This document shows positions 1 to 12,130 of a stretch of DNA of 64,000 nt, piece by piece. Origin of the DNA: Cryptomeria japonica (lineage: Eukaryota > Streptophyta > Pinopsida > Cupressales > Cupressaceae); contig NC_081415.1 in assembly GCF_030272615.1 (NCBI RefSeq), forward strand, positions 263,862,925 to 263,926,924. Reading direction: 5' to 3'. Below the pieces are notes generated by a model. That model saw only the letters and a list, made by a program, of their open reading frames with translations, was not told where the DNA came from and searched no databases. The translations under genes and the position numbers were made by a program. The stretch's first letter is position 1. Each line of letters starts with the position of its first letter.

Positions 1-858
1 GGAAGAGTTGACCCAAAATTTCTATTTTTGGAATAAAAACTCTTATTTACAAAATAACTCTCAAAAATTAATTCTTTCTCACAAACACAACAAATTAACT
101 TGCCTTTTCAATTCAAAATTCGATTTCTCATTTAAACAAATTTAATCTTTCAAATTTAAATGCCAACAGAATGCAATTAACTTTATGGCGATAAAATCTA
201 AAGCTTACTTTTCCACAGCATATATAAATGCATTAATATTCAAAATCAGTCATTTAAATCGAACTCACTCCCAATTTAAAACAGGCAATTCATTAACAAC
301 GAAAATTGCATAACGAATACCTGATTAATTTAATCCATTAATCCTCAATGCACAAACGCATATATTTAATAAAGAGAAATACTAAGGACTAATTCATCAA
401 TTAACCAAACACACCAGGCACGCAAACCGAGAAGGTCAACCAAACAGACGACTCGCAAACCCAAACCAACCAGGGATTACCGACGATGACTGGCGATGCT
501 CACTTGAGCATGACTAAGGTCAACTAGGGTCTTACGACCACCTAATCCGACTCTAAGAATTAAAAAGGGTACACTCAAACCTGTACACCTAGGTGAAGAC
601 GAACCTCGCACTCATGCGGCGTTGCACCTGAAATTCCCTGCAACCAAAGATCATACATGCATACATATATAAAATTAATGAAATCATTAGTCCGATACTA
701 ATACCACGAAATAGGGACACTGAATAACCTGCATACAACTAGTGAGAAAACCACATCAATAGCTATGCGTTAATCAACATCTGACTATAACATAATATTA
801 CAATTAACTAATCAAGATTAAGCCAAGGTTAGAAATAGACTAGGGTAGGGGTACTACA
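1..858 (-). mobile_element. Partial long LTR, reverse orientation, cut by window edge
   Basis: Read on the minus strand, the sequence starts TGTAGTACCCCTACCC at 858. The plus-oriented LTR at 14583 starts TGTAGTACCCCTACTCG. About 200-290 bp further in, both carry a similar block: a TTGCAGG motif, then a TCGTCTCCACCT / TCGTCTTCACCT motif, then CAGGT(T/C)TGAGYGT. They are therefore related LTRs in opposite orientation. The other end lies left of the window, so length, solo status and the target duplication (AAACG at 859-863 would be one side) cannot be checked. No coding sequence is seen. Confidence 0.6.
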
Positions 859-3239
859 AAACGTATCATCATTGATAGGATAACTAACTTGCATTTAGTA
901 AGAGACCTCAATGAGTGGATTTTCATGCTAAAAAGAGTACTTGCAATAAAGATATTGAAATCAACGAGACATTATGCATTCAAAAATCCACAAGGAAGAT
1001 CTAATATTTATGAGTGAAATTGCAAATCAATCTAAGTTACATGTTTGATATCTTACTTATATCATGGCAACATAAAATGTATATATGCACTCAACATACC
1101 TCTTTGCTTATTTATTTGAGAATGTTGCTAGGAATTTATAGGTGAATGATACATTGATCTACGCATGAATCACTTGTACTTTCCTGATACTTTCATCCCT
1201 TGGTCAAGGCCGTGTACCCCCTAACACTTGAAGATTGTTTCCACCCTCATGATTACTTGAAATCCATGCTCAAATAACACTAAATGAAAATAGTTAGTAC
1301 AAAATAGTGACCATAGCCAAGGAAGCCCAAATTTACTCATACTCAACATAATAAGAAATAACTAAATCATCTGGACCATTATTCATAACATAACCTCTTT
1401 TTCACATCATGGAAGGCCAAAATTACAAGGAAAGCCAAAATTATAAGGATCACTCTTCTTAAAAGGAGCCATTGTTCAGAGCCACCAAACTATCAACAAG
1501 AGTAGAAGCTATTAGGCTCATACAATTTTAGGAAATATAAAGAGTTGAAATAGAAATGAGAAAAAAAATATGAAAAATTGTTGAAATATGATCTTCACAA
1601 TTCTATCATCATGAGTGCAAACAATCCAGTTAGGAGGACAAAGTTGAGTAGTGTGATGAGGATCAGAGCCATCAAATCTAGGAGGCATAATATGAGACTC
1701 TTTCTGAACCAATGCTAAGGGCTATTATGATTTGAAGCTTCTCTTAAATCCTCACATTTTGTTGTCACATAATGAGGTAGAAGAGGTAGATTCAAAGTCT
1801 TAGAATGAGTTCGATATATATATGGATGGTAATATATGTAAGGATATATGAAAGATATATGTAAGGAGAATAATTACTTCACACTAAGTGAATTTATGGA
1901 GGTACTTGCCATGGATGTAAAGTGGGGATTGTAAAGGAGTCTTTAGATTCATGAAGAACATTAAGGAGAAAAGGTTAGTTATATCAAGGAAAAATAAAGA
2001 AAAAGGGAAGTGATAAAGAAGGGAGGAATAAAATAGGGAAGAAAGTGAAGAAATAAAGAGGGAGATCTAATTTATTTTGGTATGTAGCCTCTACTACTCT
2101 TTTTCTTGTTGAATGATTTCGCAATATTTTGAGAAGACTACAAGCCATGAAGTTATTCTCATAAGGCATTAACGAGCTATGTAAAGCACAAACCATACAT
2201 ATGAATACATGCAAGGCATGAATCATACATGTAAACCATGAAGTAATACATAAATGCACATAAGGTACAAGCATATATGAGAAAGGTTCTCATGGAGTGG
2301 ACATGATGAAGACACATCAATCATGAAGCATACAATAGAGAGGTATTCATGGAATAGACATCTGAAAACATTTCATTCATGAAGTAACAAAATGCTAAAG
2401 AAAATGACAAGTAATAAAAAAACTTACAAGGATGAGGCATATTCATAACTTTTGCAGTCCCACCATAGATATCAACACTAGAAGCAACTCATATTGTTAG
2501 TGTACATACAAGACAATATGGGAGTTCATTATACCCAACAACTTGTGGTGTTGTTCTTCATGCTGGCTCTGTTGGACCCTGCAATTAAGATTCAATATAC
2601 ATTATTTAGTAAGATTAATCGTGCAACATAATGAAATATTGAAAAGTGTGTTATCTTGTTGAGCTTCGCTTGGTTTCGAGAATAGTTTAATATTCTCTAC
2701 TTAACAGGACCAACCACGTAAAGGTGGAATCTCATTCCCCCCCCCTAACATCACTCTAAATTCCCCATTAACATCTTATAACATTCATTCTTTCTTTCTT
2801 TCTACCATTAATAAAATATAACATTCATTCATTAATATCACATAACGTTCATTAACACATAACATTGATTAACATTAATTAACACGCAACATTCATCAAT
2901 ATTAATTAACACATATCATGCATAACCATTAATTAGCACATAATTACATTCATTAACACATAAAAATCAATCATTATCAAATAAGGTAGATTACAATCAT
3001 TTCTTTTTTTCTTTTTTCTTTGAAGTTATGAAAAGACTAAGTGGGACATATGTTTCTTCATCATTTCCCCCCTCTGCAGTTGTTCTGCCCTCTGCTCATG
3101 ATCTCAATGTATGCCTAGTCCTATACTAAAGATGAGGACACTGAAGCGAAGGGGGGGCCTCTACAATAACAAAGAAATGGGTTAAATTCAAAACATTTTT
3201 TATTATTATTACAAGTATTTCATTAATTTAGAGAACATA
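859..3239. other. AT-rich intergenic or element-internal DNA without a recognisable gene
   Basis: I see no supported gene on either strand. The short open frames show no family motif. The stretch has repeated CATGAA/CATAC words near 2150-2350, a C homopolymer near 2740, a G homopolymer near 3151 and the degenerate array listed separately. It lies downstream of the minus-strand Transposase_24-like gene, so it may hold the 3' end of the CACTA element. I searched by eye for a CACTAATACATT-type terminus matching the one at 38229 and did not find it. Confidence 0.5.
2764..2962. repeat. Degenerate tandem array of ATTAACACATAACATTCATT-like units
   Basis: Words such as AACATTCATT, ATTAACAC and CATAACATT recur about every 20-25 bases with many substitutions. 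This is a simple low-complexity array with no coding potential seen. Confidence 0.5.
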
Positions 3240-4018
3240 ACTGTTGCGTCGCTCTTTACCTGATGGGGCCACATCATTTTGTCTAGCCTCAACCTCAACA
3301 TGTTGAACACCCTCTAGATCATCTGGAGTTGAAATAGTAAAGTTTACATTAATGTTGAACACCAATTGCAATTATATTTGTTTAAAGGAAAAATAGTGGT
3401 CCTCTTTACCTGATTGGGGAACATCACGTTCCTGATGTTGTGTACCCAGATCATGCTCCACTTGGTCACCACCGACTACATGCTCTAAAATATTAACAAT
3501 AAAGGTTATATTAATTACTACTCTAATTACAAATTAAGATGTTTAATTGTATTAATAACTACATAAATAAATTTGAATAGCAAATGAATACCTCCACTAT
3601 TGGGATGCACATCTGAACCTTCATGCGTAGGTGGTGTTTCACGATTAGTAGGCTGCATTCCAATGTCATGCATATTGTTATCATTGCTTGCTTATTTAAA
3701 ACAAATATAGTCACTTTATGTTAGAACTCAACATCAATTAGATTATTGGTAAAGTATTCAATTTGAAACAATTTCCATTTAGCATATTTACCTATGTGAT
3801 GGATGCACTCAAATATTGTGTATGCCCACTCAATTCTCATAGTCGATCAGCCACGGCTGTATAGCCTTGTTGGTAGGCAATTCTCTTGTCATCTTCTGTG
3901 GGTTCTCTATTGAATTCAAAGCCCTGCATTTTTGCTTGGTATCATGAATTTTGCTTGCATTGTTTGATAATAAAAAAAATCGTTTGCAATTTATTAATAT
4001 TTTGATGCAATATTTCAT
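3240..4018 (-). pseudogene. 3' exons of a Ptta/Transposase_24-like CACTA gene
   Basis: The minus strand between about 3985 and 3790 translates, with in-frame stops, to a segment including FNREPTEDDKRIAYQQGYTA. Its position after the GSGGYMKLV block (8312-8420) fits the C-terminal half of plant Ptta/En-Spm (Transposase_24) proteins. Further exon-like pieces follow at about 3690-3600, 3490-3411 and 3340-3240. They are short and polar, and two end in near-identical CCCCA(A)TCAGGTAAAGAG sequence, whose GGTAAAG could be a splice donor. The gene is separated from its 5' exons by the LTR at 4029-8306. These proteins are accessory components of En/Spm-like elements with poorly defined roles. Stops and missing exons make this copy non-functional. 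Exon limits are approximate. Confidence 0.45.
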
Positions 4019-4850
4019 TTACATGAGATGTCATGCCCAAAATTTAGGGCAAAAACGGAATGATTTTTTTTTTTAAAAAACAACCAAATAACATTAAGTA
4101 CGCTAACACGACATACACTAATGTATTTTGTCCAAACTATATTCGAGCTAATTTTGTTATTAAATCAAGTAACGAAATTAATTTAAAATTTATTTGTGGA
4201 ATACTAGACGATTTAAATTTATTTTCTCAAGAAACCTAGTCATTAGATTAATTAAATCAAACTCATTATAATAGTAGATGAAGATAAAATTAATCTCCAA
4301 TAAATCCATATTGTCTAAAATTCATTTTAAATCAATAATTAAAATAATCGATTAAAGTGTCAATTGATTTCTTAATGAATATCTCCCATAAGTTTATTTA
4401 TAATAAAATCTAAAAACAATTCTTTTTTTTTTATACTCTTATGTTTAATAACCAACTCTTATTAAAATAGTTGCTTTACCATATGTCCTATATACAACCT
4501 TATTATTAATTGTTTAAATCAAAACAAACATTAATACCTATATTAAATCATAAAGTATCTTTAATATATGTAAATAAATTAGATATATTTTTCCTTTTAA
4601 ACTCAAATGTTTAAACTCTTTCTTTACTTATATATATATATATAGAGAATTTTTCCCTAATGAACATGTCCAAGAAACCCTAACTTTATTAATATATTAA
4701 TACCTTCCTTTTATTGTAACACTTCTTTATTTTATTTTTTTTCCCCTAACCCTACTCGGGCTAGGGTTTTATCCTTAACTCATGGCAGGGCGGAAGTTCG
4801 CACAGAGGCCGAGCAAATGAAGGCGGAGGTCTCCATGTGGGAGTAGTGGC

Positions 4851-5100
4851 GGTCGAACACAAGGGAATGGCAAAGGGCAGCGTCACCAGTGGGACGACCC
4901 ACTATGGGGGCCGCAACACACACAGCGGCCTTGGCCGAACACAAGGGAGCGACAGAGGGTGGCGTCGCCAGTGGGACGACCCACTATGGGGGCCGCAACA
5001 CACATAGCGGCCTCAGCCGAACACAAGGGAGCAGCAGAGGGAGGCGTCGCCAGTGGGATGACCCACTGTGGGGGTCGCGGCCCACACAATGGCCTTGGCC
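4851..5100. repeat. 82-bp GC-rich minisatellite inside the LTR
   Basis: The phrase GGGACGACCCACTATGGGGG starts at 4891 and 4973, with a variant at 5055, giving a period of 82 bp and about 2.6 to 3 copies. The surrounding 4780-5265 stretch is strongly GC-rich against an AT-rich background, and GCGGCC / CCGC words continue after the regular copies. Open frames on both strands here are only by-products of the composition and the 82-bp periodicity. Confidence 0.8.
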
Positions 5101-5376
5101 GCTGTGTGTGTTGCGGCCCGCATAGTGGTTGTGGCCACTGGTACGGATGCGGCCCACACAGGGAGCCGCAGGCCCTGTGGGTTTCACGGCCCTCACAGAG
5201 GCTGTGACCTCTGTGCTGGTCGCGGCCCGCACAGGGACTGCGTGCCCTGCGCGGCCCTTCCCATATATGTTTCATCCTTTTTTTTATTTTTTATTATTAT
5301 ATATATATATATTATATTTTCATATATATTTACATGCATTTTTTATTTCAAAAGGAAATCCATTAAGTTTAATAAA

Positions 5377-5378
<2 letters not shown>

Positions 5379-5417
<39 letters not shown>
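5379..5417. repeat. (TA)n microsatellite
   Basis: Uninterrupted TA dinucleotides, about 19 repeats, inside the LTR at 4029-8306. Confidence 0.95.
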
Positions 5418-5420
<3 letters not shown>

Positions 5421-8311
5421 TATATCTACATTTGTTTCGCAGGTAATTTTTTTATGATATGTTTTATATATATGTATATACAAATATATACATGAAATCT
5501 GCCTGTATATAATTATATATAACTATATTATTATTTCTTTTCTTATAATAAAACCGAATTCATGGAAGATTCTGATTTTCAATTGTAGGAAAGAAGTAAA
5601 GTAATAAATCTAGTTACTGTAGATATCAATTTCTGAAACTAAATATTGCCAGTATTTAAAATAAATATCTAACTTTCTGAAGTAAATGGAAGAATATTTT
5701 CCAGAACTTTATTGTACTATATTGCTTTTACAGAAAACAGAAATATATAATTTATTTTTAATCTACAATATGCATGCAAATCTAATTTATGTCTTTCCTA
5801 TTTTATTTTATTTTAAATGCTTAAAAATGGAATTAAACTTCCTGCTAATCTATTTATCATAACACATCAGACATACTTCTTTTTTTTTTTTGAACTTTGG
5901 GAATACTAATTTAGGAATACATAATTCTTTTTCTGCAATAAATACATTTACTGATTTTGCAATTACTACAGCAACTAAATAGATAATATGATATTTTTAT
6001 TAAAATCTAACAACAACTACAACTCATATTTTCTGCCATTAAAATGAAGACAAACTCACAAATCAAAGGGGAAACACAGGATCAAATAAATATGATTTTT
6101 TAAATTTTTCAGTGGGCTATTGCATGCAATTCAAAAGCATTTCTTTTCAAATAGAAAGAAGAGTATATTTAGCTTATTTCATTATGCAAAATTTACAAGA
6201 TGTTTCCTTATCTAAATATCAAATAACTAAACCTCGTGTCTTTATTTCTAATTTACAATTAGCCTCTCATTCCAATGAATGAGGGTATATTTCTCCTTTT
6301 AAAACTAATAAATACAGCTGCAAATAAATTTCTGCAACAATAACTCCTGCAACTTTCCACTTGTCCTATTCTTTTCTCCCGACAATCCTGCACATTAAAT
6401 CACAACTATGACCATAGAGTGCTCACCTCCCAGCCTAGGCTAACTGTTAGCTACTCCCGAGCTAGGAGAACCAAGCCCTAGATGGGATACAAACATGCAA
6501 ACACATAGAAGACAGAATGCACACAGATTTCAAACACACACCCATCCTGGCTACACTGCACCACACTTTGGTGATGACCTTTTTAAGGGTGGTAGTGGAC
6601 CAATACCCTAAGGAGAACTGCAAGTATGGAAAAACATGTAGCCACCTCATGGCACAACAAATACATCAAGAATTTCAACCCCTTATTCCTTATGCCCCCC
6701 AAGGCATTCTAGCCTTATATCCCTCCTTATGACCCCCATTGCACAAACAGGCCATGCAGCAAGGGTCAAACAAAAATCCATTGTGATCGCTCTCATAACA
6801 AGAGTCTCTCACTCGAGGGTTGTCACTGCTACCACCCACAAGATCCTCCTCTCTCCCAAGAGTAAGAGGTCTTGAAGACTCCCAAAACATATACAAAACA
6901 AAATACAAATACCAAATGAAATACCCAAAACAGAACATACAAGGAAACAGATTTCTTACACCAACATACTATCAAACACATGCAAAAAGAAGTCATTTTA
7001 AGAAGAATGTAACCAACCAATCTGCCCAAAGGTAGGTTAGTATGGTTGAGGAAGAGCTGCCCAATTCCACGGATCTTCTCCTTCTACCCTTAGCCAAATT
7101 TCACTATTCCAAATCTATCCTATTTTTTTTTTCAAATTTTTCTTGTCTCCAAAAATGGAGAGTGGATGATTACCCTCAAATTTTCAAATTCTTGCTTAAG
7201 AAGCTCCTTGTGTCAGTTCTCCCAAGTTTCTAAAAACTAAAGAGGAAGGTAAGACAGAATGGGAAAGGGAACTCTCATTCGAAAAAGAAAGTTTACAACT
7301 AAGTTCAATCTTCTAATTTCAATTTTCGCACAACTCAGAAAAGTCAAATTTTAGGGTGTCTAAAAGGTCACTTAGGAGTAGAAACTTGCCTAAAATTACC
7401 CCTAACCCTTAGGCATACCTAATGGGCTTTAGGAAACCCTATTAAACTACCCCTAGGTGTTCATTTAACCCATTTTAAACCCCTTTGAAGTTTATTTTCG
7501 GGTCAAACCTATGTTGACTACCCCAAAGATTTTTTTCCCAAGGTATTTATGACATCACGTTACATTAATTGAAAAAACTATAGTTGAACAATTTCCCACC
7601 AAGAGACAAAAATAAAAATTCAACTTAAATCCTCACATGTGTCAAGTGACACAAAGAAAACACTTTTAAAATTTAATACATGAAATCGTCTCTTGTGGAT
7701 TTTACACAAAACAATTAAATAACACTTAACACACATGCATCATATATTGTTACGAATAAAATACAACACAAACAAGGTGTTGTCTCTCCAAATAGACAAC
7801 CCCTGGCTTACAAACATACGTAGGTCTAGGTTTGGTTCTCCGTAATATTTCCATGGTCACATGGATAACTTCTTGCGCATCTCAATTTACACATTAGTAC
7901 TTTCAAATATCCACATATAATATAATTCAAAGGAATAATAATACACATCATCACTTGCATACAATTTACATTTGAACAGATTAAATACATCTTTTATCTA
8001 AGCAATTTCACATAAGCAATTCATCCTAATTCACATAAACTTAAACATACATCATAGTTCTATTATCATAGTAAAGTCCTGCAAATTCAATAATGACATT
8101 TATCACCGCAATTTCATCTTATTCAAAAATCATGTAGTGTTCTATCTCATAAAGCATATAAATAAATCATCAATATATAGCAATGTTATGCAAATCTTGA
8201 AATCATATAAGTTCTAAATTCCAAAATGCATCAAAATAAAGTATCCATAATAGTCTCAATATCAAATCCACTGAAATGTCAGACTGAGTCGAGGTGAGGC
8301 CTCACATGAGA

Positions 8312-8785
8312 TACTTACAATTCATGCGACAAGTTTCATATAACCACCAGAGCCGATTTTGTGTTGCTCGTGCTTTTCTTGTCTTGCCTTGGTTGCCTTT
8401 GACATGTCATTCAGTCTATAAAAAGTTTGAAATATGTTAGATTATATAAATATAAAGAGTAATTAATTAGTACATAATTACATTCTTAATAGTATCTCGT
8501 ACCTTCTTTTGGCGTCTGGTGGTGTATTTCCTTTTTTCCTTTCAATTCTCTCCTTGGCATCCAAAATTAGGTCCTTCCACTCCCTCTCTAGAATCATGGG
8601 GGATGCTCGTACTTTAGGTTCTTCTCTAAATGGGTCCTATATTGGTCCCTCACATACTTTAGATATGTGCTAGGTTTTTCAAGGAGCTTGGTTTTGTCAA
8701 AGGTGTCATTTCCAAACCACTCAACCATTCAGTTTGTCAATTCATCTTTTAACCTTTTTTCTTGGTCATTCCACCTTTTAAAGAA
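8312..8785 (-). pseudogene. Transposase_24-like conserved exons
   Basis: The minus strand from about 8776 gives RWNDQEKRLKDELTN, then VEWFGNDTFDKTKL, KYVRDQYRTHLEKN, REWKDLILDAKERIE and TPPDAKRR. After an intron, a second exon (about 8405-8330) gives ATKARQEKHEQHKIGSGGYM. This matches the charged plant Ptta/En-Spm transposase family (Transposase_24), where a WK-L----K block is followed by a polar K/R/Q block and a GS-GY motif. At least three in-frame stops are present. The exon ends next to GTAAGTAT, a good splice donor, and the LTR insertion (TSD TGAGA) begins three bases later, so it landed in the intron. The rest of the gene resumes at 4018. Confidence 0.5.
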
Positions 8786-9089
8786 AAAATACAGCTGTTA
8801 GATTCATAAATGAACTGAAGCTACATTTATTATAGTTCAAGAAATGGATCAAAAGAAAACTATTCTAGCAATGATATGAAATCAAAATAGTGGATTAGGG
8901 TTATTTCACATATGATGTACCACCTTTTATGTATGGTGAGCCCAAATATCTGCAATGCAATATCACAAAGATGTTTATAGAAAATATCATTTCCTACAAA
9001 ACATTCATGGGATCATTAGTCCAAAATAAGGGATCATAAAGTAAATTACAATTAGACTATATATAATAATAATTTTAAAGTACTTGGAA

Positions 9090-10041
9090 CCTTTTGTATC
9101 TTTAAGGGAATCATTTCTTCGTCGCTCACCACCAATGTGGCCTACAACATTCCCATACTAGCAATACAAGAAGATCCAAGAAATGATGGTATGTTATCAA
9201 CAATAGTCACCTCTAGCACATCCTCATGTGCATCTCCTCCTGTAGAAAATGATTCCACTATGAAATGCCCCCAAGAAAGAATGCTTGAAGGGAAATAAAC
9301 ACGTAACAGAAGATAGAGAAAAAGAGGGATCTACCAACAGTGGGCGGGCCAATATGACATGCAGTAGAGGATGTCTGCATGCTACGTGTTGCCAACATTG
9401 CAGTCAGCAATACAAGTGGGGCTAACCTCTAATGAGGTAGAGGCGACATTTGCACGGGAACATTGACAGCACCTGAAGAATAATACATTAAATATATGAA
9501 AAGTGAAAGAATTGTAAACAAGGATGAACCTTTATTATGAACATTGAGAGTATCAAGTATGATGTGTTTTGGTTACTCAAAGTGATAAGTCAAGCAAGCG
9601 ATAATCCAACAAAATCATCATCACCTGAAGTACCTGCAACACCCTGATCATGGCCACCACTTTCATGAGGGCACATAAATTGCTGTAAAAACAACACGTA
9701 CATATTTTAGTTAATGACATAAAAGAGAATAAAATATAAACCATTATTGAACTTTTGTTATAATTAAAGCTTTCATTACTGCTTACTTGCAAGTTATTTG
9801 TTGTTTGAATCAATACTTGCACCCTCTCTCGTATCTCAGTAGTCATAGGATGCACGGCTACCAAAGAAACAATCTCTTTACTAATTTTTCTAAGAGTCTT
9901 TTTTATGAATTCCATAGGGTGTGTAGAATTTCTAGGGTCATCATTGCTTAATCCTATTGAGTCCACATCCCTAGAGAGGTGCTCAGGTACTGCAACTCCC
10001 TTTCCCTTTCCCCAGACATACGTCTGTGTCAAGAATATCAT
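9090..10041 (-). pseudogene. 5' exons of the Transposase_24-like gene
   Basis: Two coding-like blocks are visible on the minus strand. The upstream one (10041 to about 9770) includes STHPMEFIKKTLRKISKEIV and MTTEIRERVQVLIQTTNN. The downstream one (about 9245-9090) includes HEDVLEVTIVDN and SDEEMIPLKIQKVP. The second, a short acidic run followed by a basic I/L/K phrase, resembles the segment that precedes the conserved WK block in Ptta/En-Spm proteins. The first has no motif that I can assign to a family. Both lie on the same strand as the other CACTA genes. Stops, an intron-like 9260-9560 gap and poor conservation make the assignment tentative. Confidence 0.35.
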
Positions 10042-10307
10042 TAAAAATTAAAAAATTAGTCTAAATCACTCAAAAAAAGAACATAATAATGTAACAATTT
10101 GTTTCCATCTAATTTGTACAATTACAATGAAGTTTACCTGCTCGATAGAAGTGTCGCAACCTACATCCCTGTCTGCGATATGTGATGGATCCATGTCGCC
10201 CTGTGAAAAAGAAAAAATATAAAAAACGTTGGCAAAATTAAACCAATAGACTTAGCAAAAAAACTTCATAATAAAATGATATATTGGATTCATTAATTGG
10301 AGGTTGG

Positions 10308-11073
10308 TTAATTTAAATGGTATATAGTACATACCAACCCCATGATATTAACTTTGTTTGTATCTATACGATTCAAACTGTAATCAATTAGAAGCTCTTC
10401 GCCTGCACTTATTGATTTTATAGCACATACGAATACATGATTTCCCTCGCGCGCCTCAAATATGCAATTGGGTTGTTTATTAGTTGACCCAAGTCGCATA
10501 CTATTTATAAAACCTACAATGTTCCCTATTGCTTTTGGCTGATCATCAATGTATACAGCCACTCATTTATTTTGATCATTATTGTTCTGTTGTATATAAT
10601 TTGCTGATAGTACATACCTACGTATACTTTTTTTATATCGAACAATCTGCATCCAATTATTGTGATTGTAACAAGGTCTGACAAACTCCATCAGTTCAGC
10701 AACTTTGTTGTAATAGACCTTTATTTCATCCATGGAAAATAGGTCAAAAACATGTAACGACAAAGGTTTTATGCGATATATCCTATCATTAACACAAAAA
10801 TCAGTATTTATTGGAGGAAGCTCCTTGGGCACCCATTATTTATGTAGATGTTTGTACCTCAATGTTGACTTTTGTCTCATCATCATAAGAACATGACCCC
10901 CTTTGAGCAAGGAAAAATTTCATGTGTTTATTGAATTTTCTTCTAATCTTTTGACCTCTTGTTGATCTCCCTAGTGTAGACCTACTACATGTCTCACTTT
11001 TGTTTTCTATTCCTGTATTTCCCTCCCTCAAGGAAGACACGTCTGACAAATACCTATTTTGGGGTACTTGCAC
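10308..11073 (-). pseudogene. SET-domain protein gene within the CACTA element
   Basis: Two minus-strand blocks lie in the same frame (10832-10563 and 10562-10308), separated by one TGA. An upstream block (11073-10840) is rich in R, K and S. The last block has IGNIVGFINSMRLGS, then QPNCIFEA, HVFVCAIKSISAGEELLIDY. This is the C-terminal core of a SET domain: the N-x-x-x...PNC motif, the conserved A-----I--GEEL, and the D-Y that completes the S-adenosylmethionine/lysine pocket. SET domains methylate lysines, usually on histones. No post-SET cysteines are seen after the motif. It lies between DUF4216 and the Transposase_24-like exons on the same strand, so it appears to be element cargo. The TGA and the lack of a continuous frame suggest this copy is dead. 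The SET call is strong; membership of the element is inference from order and strand. Confidence 0.65.
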
Positions 11074-12130
11074 TCCATCAAATGAGAGAGTTAATTGGTA
11101 ATGAGAGAGAAATTTTACAAATGAGGGTAATGTTGATGAAGAAGTTAGCCCTAAAGTTGATTTTGGGATTAAAATTTGAATAAGTCCAACTGGGGCCTCA
11201 AGTGTTGATAACTGTATTAGATTTGTTGCTAATGTCGAGGTTTGAAAAACTAAGGAAGTTTGTTTTCCAAGTAATTTTTAAAAATTAAACTATTTCTATA
11301 TGGTGTATTGACTAGTTATACCTGTCCATCCATGAGAATGTGCAGGATCCTCGTCAAAGGGGTTTAGGTTCCTACACATGTAATTCAATTATCTTATGTT
11401 AGCTAAAAATTACATAGTACACAACATGAACAACATGAACTTTATAGATAAAAAGAGTATTAAATAATAAAAATATGATGTCATCAAAATCATTATAATT
11501 TTTTTAATTCTTTACCTTTACTTTATGTAGACTATGTAGGATCCTCAACTAAATGGTTGGCGATGTCTATAGTCAACAACCTATTCCCACCAAGGGTGAC
11601 AGCATCACAAAGGGACTATACATGAAATCAACACCATCAATTGAGCATCATAAGCATTACTACATTTGTAAGTTGATAAACAATAAATACATACATATCA
11701 TAAGCATCACATGATGTATCATCATATATGTCATTGAGAATCATAATTAGCATCACATATGTGTCATCATAAACATGCAATCCATCACATATGTATCATA
11801 AATCACCATCCATCGCATAGGTAATAAACAATCCACATTCTATAAATAAACACAAAGTTCAAAAAATGTCACATGTATCATCATAAACATGTAATCCATC
11901 ACATGTGTATTTTAAATAAACATCCATCACATAGCTAATAAACAATCCAAATTCCATAAATAAACACAAAGTTTAAAAAATGTCACATAAATAGTCACTC
12001 TCCCTATCTCCATCTCCATATTAAAAGGTGCATCATGAATTAATTATGTAATGGCATTAGAATTCAAAAGATAATGAATTAATTATGTAAAAAAAGTCTA
12101 TCAAGAAATCAATATTAAATATATAATATA
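11074..12130. other. Non-coding interval between the SET gene and DUF4216
   Basis: No family motif is seen on either strand. The stretch is AT-rich with CATCA/ATCAT words and holds the 114-bp tandem duplication annotated separately. It is presumably intronic or intergenic sequence of the CACTA element. Confidence 0.5.
11764..11990. repeat. 114-bp tandem duplication
   Basis: TCATCATAAACATG(C/T)AATCC starts at 11764 and again at 11878. The later landmarks AATAAACAATCCA and AAATAAACACAAAGTT recur with the same 114-bp offset. The copies differ at several positions, so the duplication is not recent. Confidence 0.8.

Larger units (their letters stand above)
4029..8306 (-). mobile_element. Solo-type long LTR (4.3 kb) with target duplication TGAGA
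   Basis: The element has TG...CA ends: TGTCATGCCC at 4029 and GAGGCCTCACA ending at 8306. It is flanked by the direct repeat TGAGA (4024-4028 and 8307-8311), the 5-bp duplication typical of LTR retroelement integration. Read on the minus strand it starts TGTGAGGCCTCACCTCG and ends GGGCATGACA. The plus-oriented LTR at 14583-22829 starts TGTAGTACCCCTACTCG and ends GGGCATTACA, so the two families look related and minus is the likely orientation. I found no gag or pol and no second LTR copy, so it is best read as a solo LTR. It interrupts the Transposase_24-like gene just downstream of GTAAGTAT on the minus strand, probably inside an intron. It contains a GC-rich minisatellite and a TA microsatellite. 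Confidence 0.75.

Noticed and set aside
4883-5457. Several open frames of 80-130 codons on both strands in the GC-rich tract
   Set aside because: They follow the 82-bp tandem repeat and GC composition, overlap in many frames, and show no family motif.
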